From contig JAPYTH010000019.1 of NCBI GenBank assembly GCA_029936295.1, forward strand, positions 1 to 35,498: a stretch of DNA of 35,498 bases, written 5' to 3'. This stretch comes from TMED109 sp015660425. Lineage in GTDB: Bacteria > Pseudomonadota > Alphaproteobacteria > TMED109. The notes below the pieces were generated by a model. It saw only the letters and a list, made by a program, of their open reading frames with translations. It was not told the DNA's origin and did no database searches. This document shows, piece by piece, positions 17,755 to 26,906 of this stretch (the first letter of the stretch is position 1; each line of letters starts with the position of its first letter). Position numbers and translations under genes: made by a program.

Positions 17755-17854
17755 NNNNNNNNNNNNNNNNNNNNNNNNNNNNNNNNNNNNNNNNNNNNNN
17801 NNNNNNNNNNNNNNNNNNNNNNNNNNNNNNNNNNNNNNNNNNNNNNNNNNNNNN
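17755..17854. other. Scaffold gap, 100 N
   Basis: Exactly 100 N, a placeholder of unknown true length. It removes the last few codons of the DUF4389 gene on the plus strand and roughly 50 codons of the class II aldolase gene on the minus strand. Further genes could be hidden here. Confidence 0.97.
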
Positions 17855-18450
17855 TTTTTTCCTGTCGACATTGATAAAATTTGAGCCCTACATGCTCTCT
17901 CTAAATAATACAAAGATTCCCATGCTTCATATACATTATTGCCAGTAACAATAATACCATGATTAGCTAAAAATAACACATCATTATCAATCATAGCTCT
18001 ACCTATAGGTTCAGCTGTATGCTTATCTAAAACTAATCCTTCATACGCATCTAAATAATTAATGTTACTATAAAACCTACAAGCATTTTGGTCTGCCATT
18101 AATAATCTACCTTTATCTTGCATAGTTATAGCTAATGCCGACTCCATATGAGTATGCATTACACATTTATTTTTTTTACTTGCTTTATGAACAGCTCCAT
18201 GAATTAAAAAAGCAGTTGGTTCAGCATAACCCTCACCAGAAATTTTATTACCTTCACCATCTACAATTAATAATGATGTTGCAGTAACCTCAGACCAGTG
18301 TAAACCATAAGGAATTAATAAGTATTTATCATTCTCATCTGGCAAAGATAATGTTAGATGATTATCTATTCCCTCCGAAAAACCAAAATGATCAGCTAAT
18401 CTATATGCAGCGGCAAGATCTTGTCGCGCTTTTAATTCATTCTCTCTCAT
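17855..18450 (-). CDS. Class II aldolase/adducin family protein, C-terminus lost in gap
   Basis: Metal-dependent aldolase-fold protein; 198 residues are visible of about 250 expected. Zinc ligands and acid are present: H99 and H101 in MHTHME, H164 in LANHGIIVTG, and E77 in AEPTAFLIHG at the usual catalytic-acid position. Family members cleave or epimerise sugar phosphates or decarboxylate small acids. This subgroup, with SEGIDNHLTLSLP near the N-terminus, is often annotated only as 'class II aldolase/adducin'. It starts 12 bp after the alcohol dehydrogenase gene and is the third gene of the MFS-ADH-aldolase operon, so the three probably act on the same imported compound (inference). The reading frame visible beyond the gap is antisense to DUF4389 and is excluded. 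Confidence 0.88.
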
Positions 18451-18462
18451 AAGTTCTACTCT

Positions 18463-19602
18463 TTAATTAAAAGATATGACTTGCCTTACAGTACTACCAT
18501 CTGAAAGCTTATCAAAACCTTCGTTTACTTCATCTAAAGTTATATGATCACTCATTAACCTATCCACAGGTAATCTTCCTGCTTTATAAAGATCTATATA
18601 CGCAGGAATATCTCTATCAGGAACACAACTCCCTAAAAAAGAACCTTTAATAGTCTTCTCACCGGCAACTAAATCCACATGCTGTATAGAAAAACTTTTG
18701 TCAGGGTGTGATAAACCTGAAGAGACTGTTGTTCCTCCTCTTCTTAAAATTTTATAAGCTAATTCTATTGCTTTTTCGGAACCCGCACATTCAAAAGAAT
18801 AATGTACGCCACCATTAGTAAAAGTACGTAAATTTTCTAATAAATTAGGATCGTCTGCTTTATAAACTTCATCTGCTCCTAATTGCTTAGCTATATCTAA
18901 CTTTTCTTTTAATAAATCTATTCCTATAATTTTTGATGCCCCTGCTGCTTTAGCACCCATTAATGCAGCAAGTCCGGTACCTCCTAACCCAATAACTGCT
19001 ACTGTAGAGCCAGCTCTAATTTTAGCAGTATTAAATACTGCCCCAGCACCAGTAATTACAGCACATCCAAATAAAGCAGCTTCATCTAAAGGAAGAGTTT
19101 TATCAATTTTTACTAATGACTTAGAAGAAACAACAGTGTACTCAGCAAAACAAGAAACACCAACTTGGTGATTAATTAAATCACCATTTAAATGTATTCT
19201 TTTCTCTCCTGATAAAAGTGTACCAGCACCATTAACAGCTAGTCCTGGCCCACATAAAGCTGGCCTCCCTTCTTTACAAGGGATACAATTACCACATGAT
19301 GGAACAAAAATATAAACTACATGATCTCCGACTTCAAAACAATCTACACCATCACCTAATGCTTCAACTATTCCAGATCCTTCATGCCCTAAAACCATTG
19401 GCATAACTCTAGGTCTATTCCCATTTACTACAGATAAATCTGAGTGACATAAACCAGCAGCAGAAACTTTTACTAAAACTTCTCCAAACCCAGGAGGATC
19501 TAATTCAATCTCTTCAACTCTGACTGGTTTACTTTTTGCAAAAGGTCTAGGTAAACCCATTTCGAATAAAACGGCTGCACGACATTTAATCTTTTTTTCC
19601 AT
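18463..19602 (-). CDS. Zinc-dependent alcohol dehydrogenase (MDR superfamily)
   Basis: NAD(P)-dependent medium-chain dehydrogenase. I chose the ATG at 19602 over that at 19644 because AGGAG lies seven bases upstream and the longer N-terminus (FEYIILFYRR) is not family-like. In the 379-residue product the catalytic zinc ligands are C52 (GLCHSD), H73 (LGHEGSG) and C180 (FGCAVITGAGAV). The structural zinc has C103, C106, C109 and C117. The Rossmann motif GLGGTG is at 205-210. The class-III/aryl-alcohol-like pattern suggests a broad-range alcohol dehydrogenase. It sits between the MFS transporter (45 bp upstream) and the aldolase. The true substrate is unknown. Confidence 0.93.
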   Translation of the reverse strand: MEKKIKCRAAVLFEMGLPRPFAKSKPVRVEEIELDPPGFGEVLVKVSAAGLCHSDLSVVNGNRPRVMPMVLGHEGSGIVEALGDGVDCFEVGDHVVYIFVPSCGNCIPCKEGRPALCGPGLAVNGAGTLLSGEKRIHLNGDLINHQVGVSCFAEYTVVSSKSLVKIDKTLPLDEAALFGCAVITGAGAVFNTAKIRAGSTVAVIGLGGTGLAALMGAKAAGASKIIGIDLLKEKLDIAKQLGADEVYKADDPNLLENLRTFTNGGVHYSFECAGSEKAIELAYKILRRGGTTVSSGLSHPDKSFSIQHVDLVAGEKTIKGSFLGSCVPDRDIPAYIDLYKAGRLPVDRLMSDHITLDEVNEGFDKLSDGSTVRQVISFN

Positions 19603-19647
19603 TTTAATTCTCCTGTAAAATAAAATTATATATTCAAAAAGCAAAAT

Positions 19648-20874
19648 TTAAAAATGTTTTTTATCTTCATTAGATAACATATATATACATAATGAAATAG
19701 ATAATAAAATAGCAACAAATAAAAATGCTATTCTATACGCTTCTAATGGGGCACCTGAAGAATTACCCCCCATAAAGAAAATTATTTTACCAGTAATCCA
19801 CTGTATAAGAAAAACCCCTCCAAAATTAAAAAAATTTGCAGTTGACAATGCCCTTCCCATATATTCTTTATCAAACAAAACTTGGTAATGCGATAGTAGA
19901 GCAACACTAAACGCTCCAAAAAACCCTAATGTGCAAAATAATATATATAGATATATACTTGTGATATTTGAAATAAAAGAAAGAATTATAAGTAATATTA
20001 TTACACCTAAAGAACCAAATATTACCACTCTTTTGTAATTACCAAAAATACTACTTAATCTTCCAAAAATATACGAGCCTAGATTCCAACATATTGCCAT
20101 TATCATTAAAATTTTACCTCTTTCAACAACCTCTAAACCGTGTACGTCTTTTAAATAAGGAGCACCCCATAATCCTATTATAACCGCTATTGAAGAATAG
20201 CTCATTAGGGACATGGGTATCATATATTTAAAATTTCTTTCTTTGAAAACAACAAATATATTTTTTAAATATATAGGTTCTTTATTTCTATTAATAGCTA
20301 TACCTTCTCTGGTATCTCTCAATATTACATAGTATAATATCATAACTAAAAATGTAATTATTGATGCTATCCAAAATGATAGCTTCCAGCCATATAATTC
20401 AGAGAATGCTGACAAGGGAGTAGTGGCCAATAAGCCTCCTAAACCACCTATAGCCAAAATTATACCTGCTAATTTAGAGAATTGATCTCTTTCTGCCCAC
20501 CTTGTAATTAAAACTAAAGAACCCATTAGGCATATTGAACAGCCTAGGCCCATTAAAATCCTTCCAACTAGAAGAGCAATAAAAGAATTTGATAAAGCAA
20601 ATATCACAGAACCTAAGACAGCAAACACTATTACAGATGTCATAACATTATGAGGTCCGTATCGATCAATTAAAATTCCAGCCGGTATTTGAAATAGTGC
20701 AAAAGATAGAAAAAAAACACCACCTAATAATCCCATATTATCAGGGCTAATATCGAAATCATTCATTAAGTTAGGAGACAACACTCCAACAGATGTTCTT
20801 AAGAACTGGCTTACCGCATAACCAACGCATAATATCAGCATAATATAAAAAAAGTGATATTTATTTTTCAACAT
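19648..20874 (-). CDS. MFS transporter
   Basis: A 408-residue inner-membrane protein with about 12 hydrophobic helices. The family motif between helices 2 and 3 is FQIPAGILIDRYGPHNVM, and the central region between helices 6 and 7 is charged (LRDTREGIAINRNKEP). The N-terminal GYAVSQFLRTSVGVLSPNLMNDF resembles transporters for organic anions or sugars, but the substrate cannot be assigned. It is the first gene of a minus-strand operon with the alcohol dehydrogenase and class II aldolase genes, which suggests import of the compound those enzymes handle. It is divergent from the DUF1800 gene. Confidence 0.9.
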   Translation of the reverse strand: MLKNKYHFFYIMLILCVGYAVSQFLRTSVGVLSPNLMNDFDISPDNMGLLGGVFFLSFALFQIPAGILIDRYGPHNVMTSVIVFAVLGSVIFALSNSFIALLVGRILMGLGCSICLMGSLVLITRWAERDQFSKLAGIILAIGGLGGLLATTPLSAFSELYGWKLSFWIASIITFLVMILYYVILRDTREGIAINRNKEPIYLKNIFVVFKERNFKYMIPMSLMSYSSIAVIIGLWGAPYLKDVHGLEVVERGKILMIMAICWNLGSYIFGRLSSIFGNYKRVVIFGSLGVIILLIILSFISNITSIYLYILFCTLGFFGAFSVALLSHYQVLFDKEYMGRALSTANFFNFGGVFLIQWITGKIIFFMGGNSSGAPLEAYRIAFLFVAILLSISLCIYMLSNEDKKHF

Positions 20875-20935
20875 AGAACTTTATAACCTAAATAAATATT
20901 TAATAGATATGTTTTATTTTAATATTTAAAATTTA

Positions 20936-20944
20936 TGCTATACT
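20936..20944 (+). promoter_or_regulatory. Extended -10 promoter of the DUF1800 gene
   Basis: TGCTATACT is an extended -10 element (TG-n-TATACT); no clear -35 is seen. Transcription would start near 20951, just past the first in-frame ATG at 20948. That argues that translation begins further downstream. Confidence 0.45.
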
Positions 20945-20983
20945 AAAATGCGAACTAGGAAAGTGTATGTGTATGTGTCTATA

Positions 20984-22822
20984 ATGATTAAAAATAAAAT
21001 AGATATTAAAATATTTATAAACATAGTTTTTATTTTTTTATTATTTTCTTGTTTATCCATGAAGGTTATAGCGAAAGAAACTAATGGCTGGCAAGGCAAT
21101 ATTAATCCTATTACTAGCGAAGATTGGACACTATCCAAAGCAGCTCATTTGTTAGAAAGAGCAGGATTTGGAGGAAATCCAGAAGAAATATTATTTATTT
21201 ATAAACTTGGCTCCATAAAAGCTGTAGAACATATAGTATACTATGAAAATATTTCTACTAAGCATATGCAAGACTTTGATGAGTCAGATATTCATGATCC
21301 TGGTTTAATAAATTTTCCTCCTAGTAGACCTGCAACAACTAAGCTTGCTAAAGAGACAGGAGAAGCACTTGGCATAAAAGTTAAAAAATCTGGCAATAGA
21401 AGGATGCAACCTATTGTTAATAAATTTTTCTTTTGGTTAAGAGCTAGTAAGCTAGAAACTCAAAGAGTTGCCTATTGGTGGGCAGATAGAATGCTAAACT
21501 CTCCAAGGCCATTAGAAGAAAAAATGACTCTTTTTTGGCATAATCATTTTGCAAATAATGAAAGTAAAGTTCGTGATTATAGAAAATTATTACTGCAAAA
21601 TAAAACCTTTAGACTACATGCCACTGGTAATTTTAGAAACTTATTAGTTGCCACTGCAAAAGATCCTGCAATGCTGTATTTTTTAGATGCAGGACAAAAT
21701 GTAAAAGGAGCTCCAAATGAAAATTTTGCGAGAGAAATTATGGAGCTGTTTACCTTAGGTGTAGGCAACTATGAAGAAAAAGATATTCGTGAAGCAGCCA
21801 GAGCATTTACAGGATGGGACACAAATGATCTAGAATTTATAGTAAATAAAGACAAACATGATTCAAATGAAAAAATAATTTTAACACATACTGGAAATTT
21901 TACAGGTGAAGAAGTAATTGATATATTACTATCTCAAGATGCTGCAGCAAAATTTATAGTAAAAAAAATATACAAAGAATTTGTTAATGAAGATTTAGAT
22001 ATTAATATAATTAACCTGTATGCAGAAATTTTAAAATCTAATAACTATGAACTAAAACCACTTCTAAAAACAATCTTTTTGTCCAAAGACTTTTACAGTG
22101 AAAAAAATATAGGTTCTCATATTAAATCTCCAGTGGAACTTGTAATCTCTACATATAAGAAATTAGGATTAAATAATACTCCAGGCATTCCAGATTTTAA
22201 TCAATCTACTACTGCTATGGGTCAAACTTTGTTTTGGCCTCCTACCGTAGCAGGGTGGGCTGGAGGCAGAACTTGGATTACTCCAGCTTTACTAATGGAG
22301 CGTGGTAATTTTGCAAGAAGTTTTCTATACCCAGATATAGATTTTATAGCCAAAGATTTTTATTCCCCTGACCCAAAAATTATAATCATGCATGATGCTA
22401 TAAGAAAAGGTGCTGATATAACCAGTGCAACAATGTCTAGCAATGGGGGGGCATCCATGATGATGGCAGAAAGCAATATGATGGCTGATAGAGATGAAGA
22501 TTTTAATACTAGATATGCTTCCTATAAAGGTTGGCAAATGGCTGTATCTAAAGTAAAACCAATACCAAGATATGCCGCAGAAATAAATTTCACTAAAATG
22601 ATTATTGAAAGTGGTGCTCATAATACAGAATCGACAATTGACTATTTAATAGACAGATTTTTAACTGTAAAAATTGATAATAATAAACGTAAGATGCTAA
22701 TTAAATTTTTAGAAGAAAACTTAGGGACAACTAATATTAAAGATGCTGAAAGTTATTTAGAAGATTCCTTAAGAATGGTAGTACATTTAATTATGAGTCA
22801 ACCAGAATATCAGTTAGGATAA
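20984..22822 (+). CDS. DUF1800 domain exported protein
   Basis: A 612-residue protein from the ATG at 20984. An ATG at 20948 lies before the likely transcription start and would add GTGTAT-repeat-encoded residues (VYVYV). GTG codons between them are also possible starts, since an AGGA lies near 20957. The N-terminus is a signal peptide (IFINIVFIFLLFSCLSMKVIA). DUF1800 hallmarks follow: AAHLLERAGFGGNPEE, RVAYWWADRMLNSPRPLEEKMTLFWHNHF (cited by WWADRML and WHNHF), NENFAREIMELFTLG, EAARAFTGW and PTVAGWAGGRTWI. A Met-rich stretch, SMMMAESNMMADRDED, lies near residue 490 with a G7 run beside it in the DNA. Function is unknown. The partner DUF1501 gene starts 4 bp after the stop, the usual pairing. 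Confidence 0.87.
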   Translation: MIKNKIDIKIFINIVFIFLLFSCLSMKVIAKETNGWQGNINPITSEDWTLSKAAHLLERAGFGGNPEEILFIYKLGSIKAVEHIVYYENISTKHMQDFDESDIHDPGLINFPPSRPATTKLAKETGEALGIKVKKSGNRRMQPIVNKFFFWLRASKLETQRVAYWWADRMLNSPRPLEEKMTLFWHNHFANNESKVRDYRKLLLQNKTFRLHATGNFRNLLVATAKDPAMLYFLDAGQNVKGAPNENFAREIMELFTLGVGNYEEKDIREAARAFTGWDTNDLEFIVNKDKHDSNEKIILTHTGNFTGEEVIDILLSQDAAAKFIVKKIYKEFVNEDLDINIINLYAEILKSNNYELKPLLKTIFLSKDFYSEKNIGSHIKSPVELVISTYKKLGLNNTPGIPDFNQSTTAMGQTLFWPPTVAGWAGGRTWITPALLMERGNFARSFLYPDIDFIAKDFYSPDPKIIIMHDAIRKGADITSATMSSNGGASMMMAESNMMADRDEDFNTRYASYKGWQMAVSKVKPIPRYAAEINFTKMIIESGAHNTESTIDYLIDRFLTVKIDNNKRKMLIKFLEENLGTTNIKDAESYLEDSLRMVVHLIMSQPEYQLG

Positions 22823-22826
22823 AATT

Positions 22827-24010
22827 ATGAAAAATCATATTAAAAGAAGATCTTTCTTAAAAGCTGCTACTGCAGCATCTTTAAGTTCTTTAATTCCTAT
22901 AAAATATTCTCTTTCTAAAGATGTATTAAATGGAAAGACATTAGTAGTACTAGAATTATCTGGAGGAAATGATGGCCTAAATACTATTGTTCCATATGGT
23001 GATGATAATTATTATAAACATAGGCCTAATATAGGTATAAAAGAAAATAAGCTTTTGAAAATTGATGATTATTTTGGATTTAATCCTGGAATAGTTGGCC
23101 TTGAGGCACTTTATAAAGAAGGTAATATGGCTATTATTCATGGATGTGGTTATGACAATCCATCATTCTCTCATTTCACATCTATGGCTTATATGCATAC
23201 GGCTGCTCCAAATAGTGGTGAAGAATATGGATGGCTGGGAAGGTTAGCTGATAATATGGCTCCTCCTTCTTCTAAAAATTTTATAATTAATGTAGATAAA
23301 ACTCAGTCTTTAGCCGTAAAATCTCAAAAACATGTCCCAATTGTTTTTGATCACCCTCAAAGGTTTCAAAGAGAAGGGTTTTATTCACAAAAATCTATAT
23401 TAGAATCAGTAAATAGCAATTCAAATAATAATTCTGCTCAAGATTTTTTAAATGAAATAGCTAATAGTGCAAACGAAGCTTCTAGTATTATAAGTGAAGC
23501 TTGGTCAAACTATACCCATCAAGTTGATTATGGCATAGACCCAGTAGATTTAAATAAAATAGCTGCATTAATTGAAGCAGATGTTCCCGCAAAACTTTAC
23601 TATACATCCTTTAGGGATAATGCATTTGATACACATGTTCATCAGCCTAATTTACATAAAAGACTTCTTACATATGCATCAGATGCTATTAGAGGGTTCA
23701 TGAATGATTTAGATAGAATGGGTAAATCTAATGAAGTAGTTTTATTAGTAATGACTGAATTTGGGAGAAGAGTTCCAGAAAATACAAGTCTTGGAACGGA
23801 TCATGGCTCAGCGGGTCCTATGTTTATCATTGGTTCCTCTGTTAAAGGTGGTCATTATGGTCAAATACCAGACTTAGTAAAAGGTTTAGATGATGGTGAT
23901 AATTTAAAATATACGACTGATTTTAGAAGTGTTTATGCGACAATAATTGATAAATGGTTACAAGTAGATTCAAAAAATATTTTAAGAAAAAACTTTCAAA
24001 CTTTTGATAT
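22827..24010 (+). CDS. DUF1501 exported protein, C-terminus lost in gap
   Basis: At least 394 residues of a DUF1501 protein, a family with a sulfatase/alkaline-phosphatase-like fold. The N-terminus carries a twin-arginine-like signal KRRSFLKAATAASLSSL (6-22). LVVLELSGGNDGLNTIVPY, IHGCGYDNPSFSHFTSM, NAFDTHVHQPNLHKRL, VLLVMTEFGRRVPEN and GTDHGSAGPMFIIG are family motifs with likely metal-binding Asp, His and Asn residues. The visible part ends at KNFQTFD, close to the normal C-terminus, so only a few dozen residues should be missing. It forms a tight pair with the DUF1800 gene. The biochemical role of such pairs is not established, to my knowledge. Confidence 0.88.
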
Positions 24011-24110
24011 NNNNNNNNNNNNNNNNNNNNNNNNNNNNNNNNNNNNNNNNNNNNNNNNNNNNNNNNNNNNNNNNNNNNNNNNNNNNNNNNNNNNNNNNNN
24101 NNNNNNNNNN
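24011..24110. other. Scaffold gap, 100 N
   Basis: Exactly 100 N of unknown true length. It hides the end of the DUF1501 gene and the start of dctQ. A TRAP substrate-binding gene (dctP) could lie here, since it normally precedes dctQ. Confidence 0.97.
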
Positions 24111-24628
24111 TAATTATATTTGATATAATATCTAGAAGATTTTTTGTATTAGGCTCCACTAAACTTCAAGAGATGGAATGGCACTTGCATGCTGCATTAT
24201 TTTTATTAGCTCTTGCCTACGCGTATTTAAAAAATTCTCATGTAAGGATAGAAGTAGTTAGAGAAAGTTTTTCCACAAAATTAAAAGCTATATTGGAAAT
24301 AATTGGAATTCTATTCTTTATTCTTCCTTATACAGGTTTGATCGTTTGGTTCGGAATAGATTTTGTTGTTCGTTCATATGGAATGAATGAAGTTTCTTCG
24401 GCCCTTACTGGTTTATCACATAGATGGATTATAAAATCATTTGTTCCTATGGGAATGGCTTTTTTATGGCTTGCTGGAATTAGTGTGCTTTTCAGAAATA
24501 TAGCATACTTGATAGGGTTAAACAGCAATAACCAAATATTAATAGACACTTCTCAAGCAATGTCTCCTGAGTTAGCAAATGAAACTGAAATACTTATTAA
24601 AGAAGTACAATCTCAGGAGATTAAATAA
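24111..24628 (+). CDS. TRAP transporter small permease (DctQ family), N-terminus lost in gap
   Basis: Small membrane subunit of a tripartite ATP-independent periplasmic transporter. The frame is open from the gap edge and reads DIISRRFFVLGSTKLQEMEW before the first in-window ATG at 24173, and that stretch is typical of DctQ. The true start is therefore in the gap, about 20-30 residues upstream. HLHAALFLLALAYAYLKNSHVRIEV matches the family, as do four hydrophobic segments in total. The stop overlaps the dctM ATG by one base (TAATG), implying translational coupling. Sugar acids, C4-dicarboxylates and keto acids are common TRAP substrates; none can be chosen here. Confidence 0.9.
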
Positions 24629-25998
24629 TGACTATGAATTTTGTTACATTATTACCTATATTCATGTTTTTTACTTTAGCACTTTTATTATTTAGTGGTT
24701 TTCCTGTAGCTTTTGTTTTAGGTGGAGTTGGTTTAGGTTTTGGCTTCTTAGGAATAGCTTTTGATGTATTTAACTTTATAGAGTTTTTTAATATTATAAG
24801 TAGAATATGGGGTGGAATCTGTGAAAATCTAATTTTAGTAGCTGTCCCAATGTTTATTTTTATGGGAACTATGTTAGAAAGAAGTGGAGTAGCAAATGAT
24901 CTCTTATATTGTCTACAAGTATTATTAAGAAAAGTTCCTGGTGGGTTAGCGTTATCTGTTACAATAATGGGAACTATAATGGCGGCTACAACCGGTATCA
25001 TTGGTGCCTCTGTTGTTATGATGACTCTACTTGCACTTCCTGTAATGCTAGATAGAAATTATGATCCTTCTTTAGCGACAGGAACCATAGCGGCTTCTGG
25101 TACTTTAGGCATTCTAATTCCTCCATCAATCATGCTTGTAATTATGGCAGACCTTCTATCTATTTCTGTGGGTACTTTATTCTTAGCTGCAGTTATACCA
25201 GGTTTTCTATTAGCATTTATTTATCTTGTTTATATTTATATAAGGACTAAATTTAACCCTAAGTTGGCTCCTCCGCTGCCCGATGATTTAGGACCAAAAA
25301 CTAAATCTGAACTTTGGATAATGATTTTTAGATCTTTTCTGCCTCCAATTTTTCTTATAATGTGTGTTCTTGGTTCAATATTTGCAGGTATTGCTACTCC
25401 TACCGAGGCTGCTGCTGTAGGCGCATTAGGCTCAATTATTTTAGCAATTTTTAATAAACGTTTAACAAAAGCAGTAATAAAAAGTGTCACAGAAAGATCA
25501 GCTTTAACTTGTGCTATGATATTTGGAATTTTTATAGGTGCAACAGCATTTTCTTATGTATTTAGATCTCTAGGTGGAGATGATCTAATTCACCACTTTG
25601 TCGATGCTCTAGGTCTAGGTTCATGGGGCATATTATTTTTTATGATGGGCATGGTATTTTTATTAGGATTTTTCTTTGATTGGATAGAAATAACGCTTAT
25701 TGTTCTTCCTCTTTTTTTTCCTATGCTAACAACATTAGATTTTGGAAGTCATGTAGATCCTACAATGGTAATACCTTGGGTCGCAGTTTTAATTGCGGTT
25801 AATTTACAAACCTCATTTTTAACCCCGCCATTTGGATTTGCATTGTTTTATTTAAAAGGAGTTGCTCCTCCATCAGTAAAAATTCAAATGATTTATAAAG
25901 GAATTATTCCATTTGTAATATTGCAATTAATAGGTTTAATTCTTATAATTGTATTTCCTGAATTAGTCTTGTGGCTACCAACAAAATTATTGGATTAA
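24628..25998 (+). CDS. TRAP transporter large permease (DctM family)
   Basis: Large membrane subunit that forms the cation-coupled translocation path of the TRAP transporter. The 456-residue product has about 12 hydrophobic segments. Family motifs are present: FSGFPVAFVLGGVGL near the N-terminus, PMFIFMGTMLERSGVANDLL, AATTGIIGASVVMMTLLALP, ASGTLGILIPPSIMLVIMAD and GIATPTEAAAVGALGS. The C-terminal NLQTSFLTPPFGFALFYLKGVAP is also conserved. It is translationally coupled to dctQ and followed two bases later by the exported rhodanese gene. A solute-binding dctP is not visible downstream. Confidence 0.95.
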   Translation: MTMNFVTLLPIFMFFTLALLLFSGFPVAFVLGGVGLGFGFLGIAFDVFNFIEFFNIISRIWGGICENLILVAVPMFIFMGTMLERSGVANDLLYCLQVLLRKVPGGLALSVTIMGTIMAATTGIIGASVVMMTLLALPVMLDRNYDPSLATGTIAASGTLGILIPPSIMLVIMADLLSISVGTLFLAAVIPGFLLAFIYLVYIYIRTKFNPKLAPPLPDDLGPKTKSELWIMIFRSFLPPIFLIMCVLGSIFAGIATPTEAAAVGALGSIILAIFNKRLTKAVIKSVTERSALTCAMIFGIFIGATAFSYVFRSLGGDDLIHHFVDALGLGSWGILFFMMGMVFLLGFFFDWIEITLIVLPLFFPMLTTLDFGSHVDPTMVIPWVAVLIAVNLQTSFLTPPFGFALFYLKGVAPPSVKIQMIYKGIIPFVILQLIGLILIIVFPELVLWLPTKLLD

Positions 25999-26000
25999 AT

Positions 26001-26438
26001 ATGTTTAAAAATTTTATTATAACTATTTGCATATTTTTAATCTCTACAGTTAGTCTATTTGCAAAAGATATGAGTCCTATAGAAGCGGCAGAAGGACTTA
26101 AAAACAATTTAATAATAATAGATGTTAGAACCAAATCAGAATGGAAAGAAACAGGTGTAATACCCAATGCAAAATTAGTTAGAATGCATTCTGTTGCTAG
26201 AACCCTTAGAAAAGAATATATTTCTGAATTATTAGAAGTTTTAGGAGATAATAAAAATATTGAAGCAGCAATTATATGCGCATCTGGTGGAAGATCATCA
26301 GCTACCGTCGCAATGCTAAAAGAAAAAGGATACATCAATATAAGCAATATATCTGAAGGTATGGTTGGACACACAAATAATACTGGTTGGGTAAACAGAG
26401 GGTTACCTACTATAAAATGTTCTAAAGAATGTGAATAA
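26001..26438 (+). CDS. Exported rhodanese-like protein
   Basis: A single rhodanese domain behind a signal peptide. I chose the ATG at 26001 rather than 25971, because it gives a clean signal sequence (MFKNFIITICIFLISTVSLF) and does not overlap dctM. The 145-residue product has the domain marks IIIDVRTKSEWKETGVIPNA and the active-site loop ICASGGRSS. C93 is the persulfide-forming residue, so it should be catalytically active. It starts two bases after the dctM stop, so it is probably in the same transcript. Periplasmic rhodaneses may handle sulfur compounds or thiol redox; the substrate is unknown. It is followed by the cytochrome c gene. Confidence 0.85.
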   Translation: MFKNFIITICIFLISTVSLFAKDMSPIEAAEGLKNNLIIIDVRTKSEWKETGVIPNAKLVRMHSVARTLRKEYISELLEVLGDNKNIEAAIICASGGRSSATVAMLKEKGYINISNISEGMVGHTNNTGWVNRGLPTIKCSKECE

Positions 26439-26513
26439 ATTTATATTTTTATTGAATAAGGTTATAATATAGTTACATTGTTTTTTATAAAATTTTTCAA
26501 GGAGGTTCATTAA

Positions 26514-26900
26514 ATGCTTAAATTTTTAATCAAATTTATTTCAATAATATATATATTATTTTATATCCATTCTGCGCAGGCTGGAGATGCAAAGGCAGGA
26601 GCAAAAGTATTTAATAAGTGTAAAGCTTGTCATGGAATAGATGAAGGTGGAAAAAATAAGTTAGGACCAAATTTATGGAATATTGTTGGTGCTCCAATTG
26701 CAGCAAAAGAAGGATTTAAATACTCAAAATATTTACTAGCTTATGCAGAAGAAGCTGGAAATTGGAACGAAGAAAATTTAGATAAATGGATTAAGAAACC
26801 TAAGGATTTAGTTAGAAAAACAAAAATGATATTTCCGGGACTTAAAAAACCTAAGGATAGAGAAAATATTATTGCTTACTTAAAAGCCAACAGTAATTAA
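26514..26900 (+). CDS. Class I cytochrome c (c2/c550-like)
   Basis: Periplasmic single-heme electron carrier, 128 residues. It has a signal peptide (about 1-23, cleavage after AQA), the heme-binding site CKACH (C36, C39, H40), LGPNLWNIVGAPIAAKEGFKYSKY (by parts: GPNLWNIVG and FKYS), and the axial methionine in KTKMIFPGLKKP. This is the mitochondrial-type c2 fold. A very good ribosome-binding site AAGGAGGT precedes the ATG, and a TATAAT box at 26463-26468 with a poor -35 could be its promoter. It lies 6 bp before the CoxG-like gene, at the head of the molybdenum-hydroxylase cluster. It may accept electrons from that enzyme or from the GMC dehydrogenase (inference). Confidence 0.92.
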   Translation: MLKFLIKFISIIYILFYIHSAQAGDAKAGAKVFNKCKACHGIDEGGKNKLGPNLWNIVGAPIAAKEGFKYSKYLLAYAEEAGNWNEENLDKWIKKPKDLVRKTKMIFPGLKKPKDRENIIAYLKANSN

Positions 26901-26906
26901 TTAAAC

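Noticed and set aside
24173..24628. dctQ starting at the first in-window ATG
   Set aside because: The frame is open back to the gap and encodes family-typical residues before that ATG, so the true start is in the gap.
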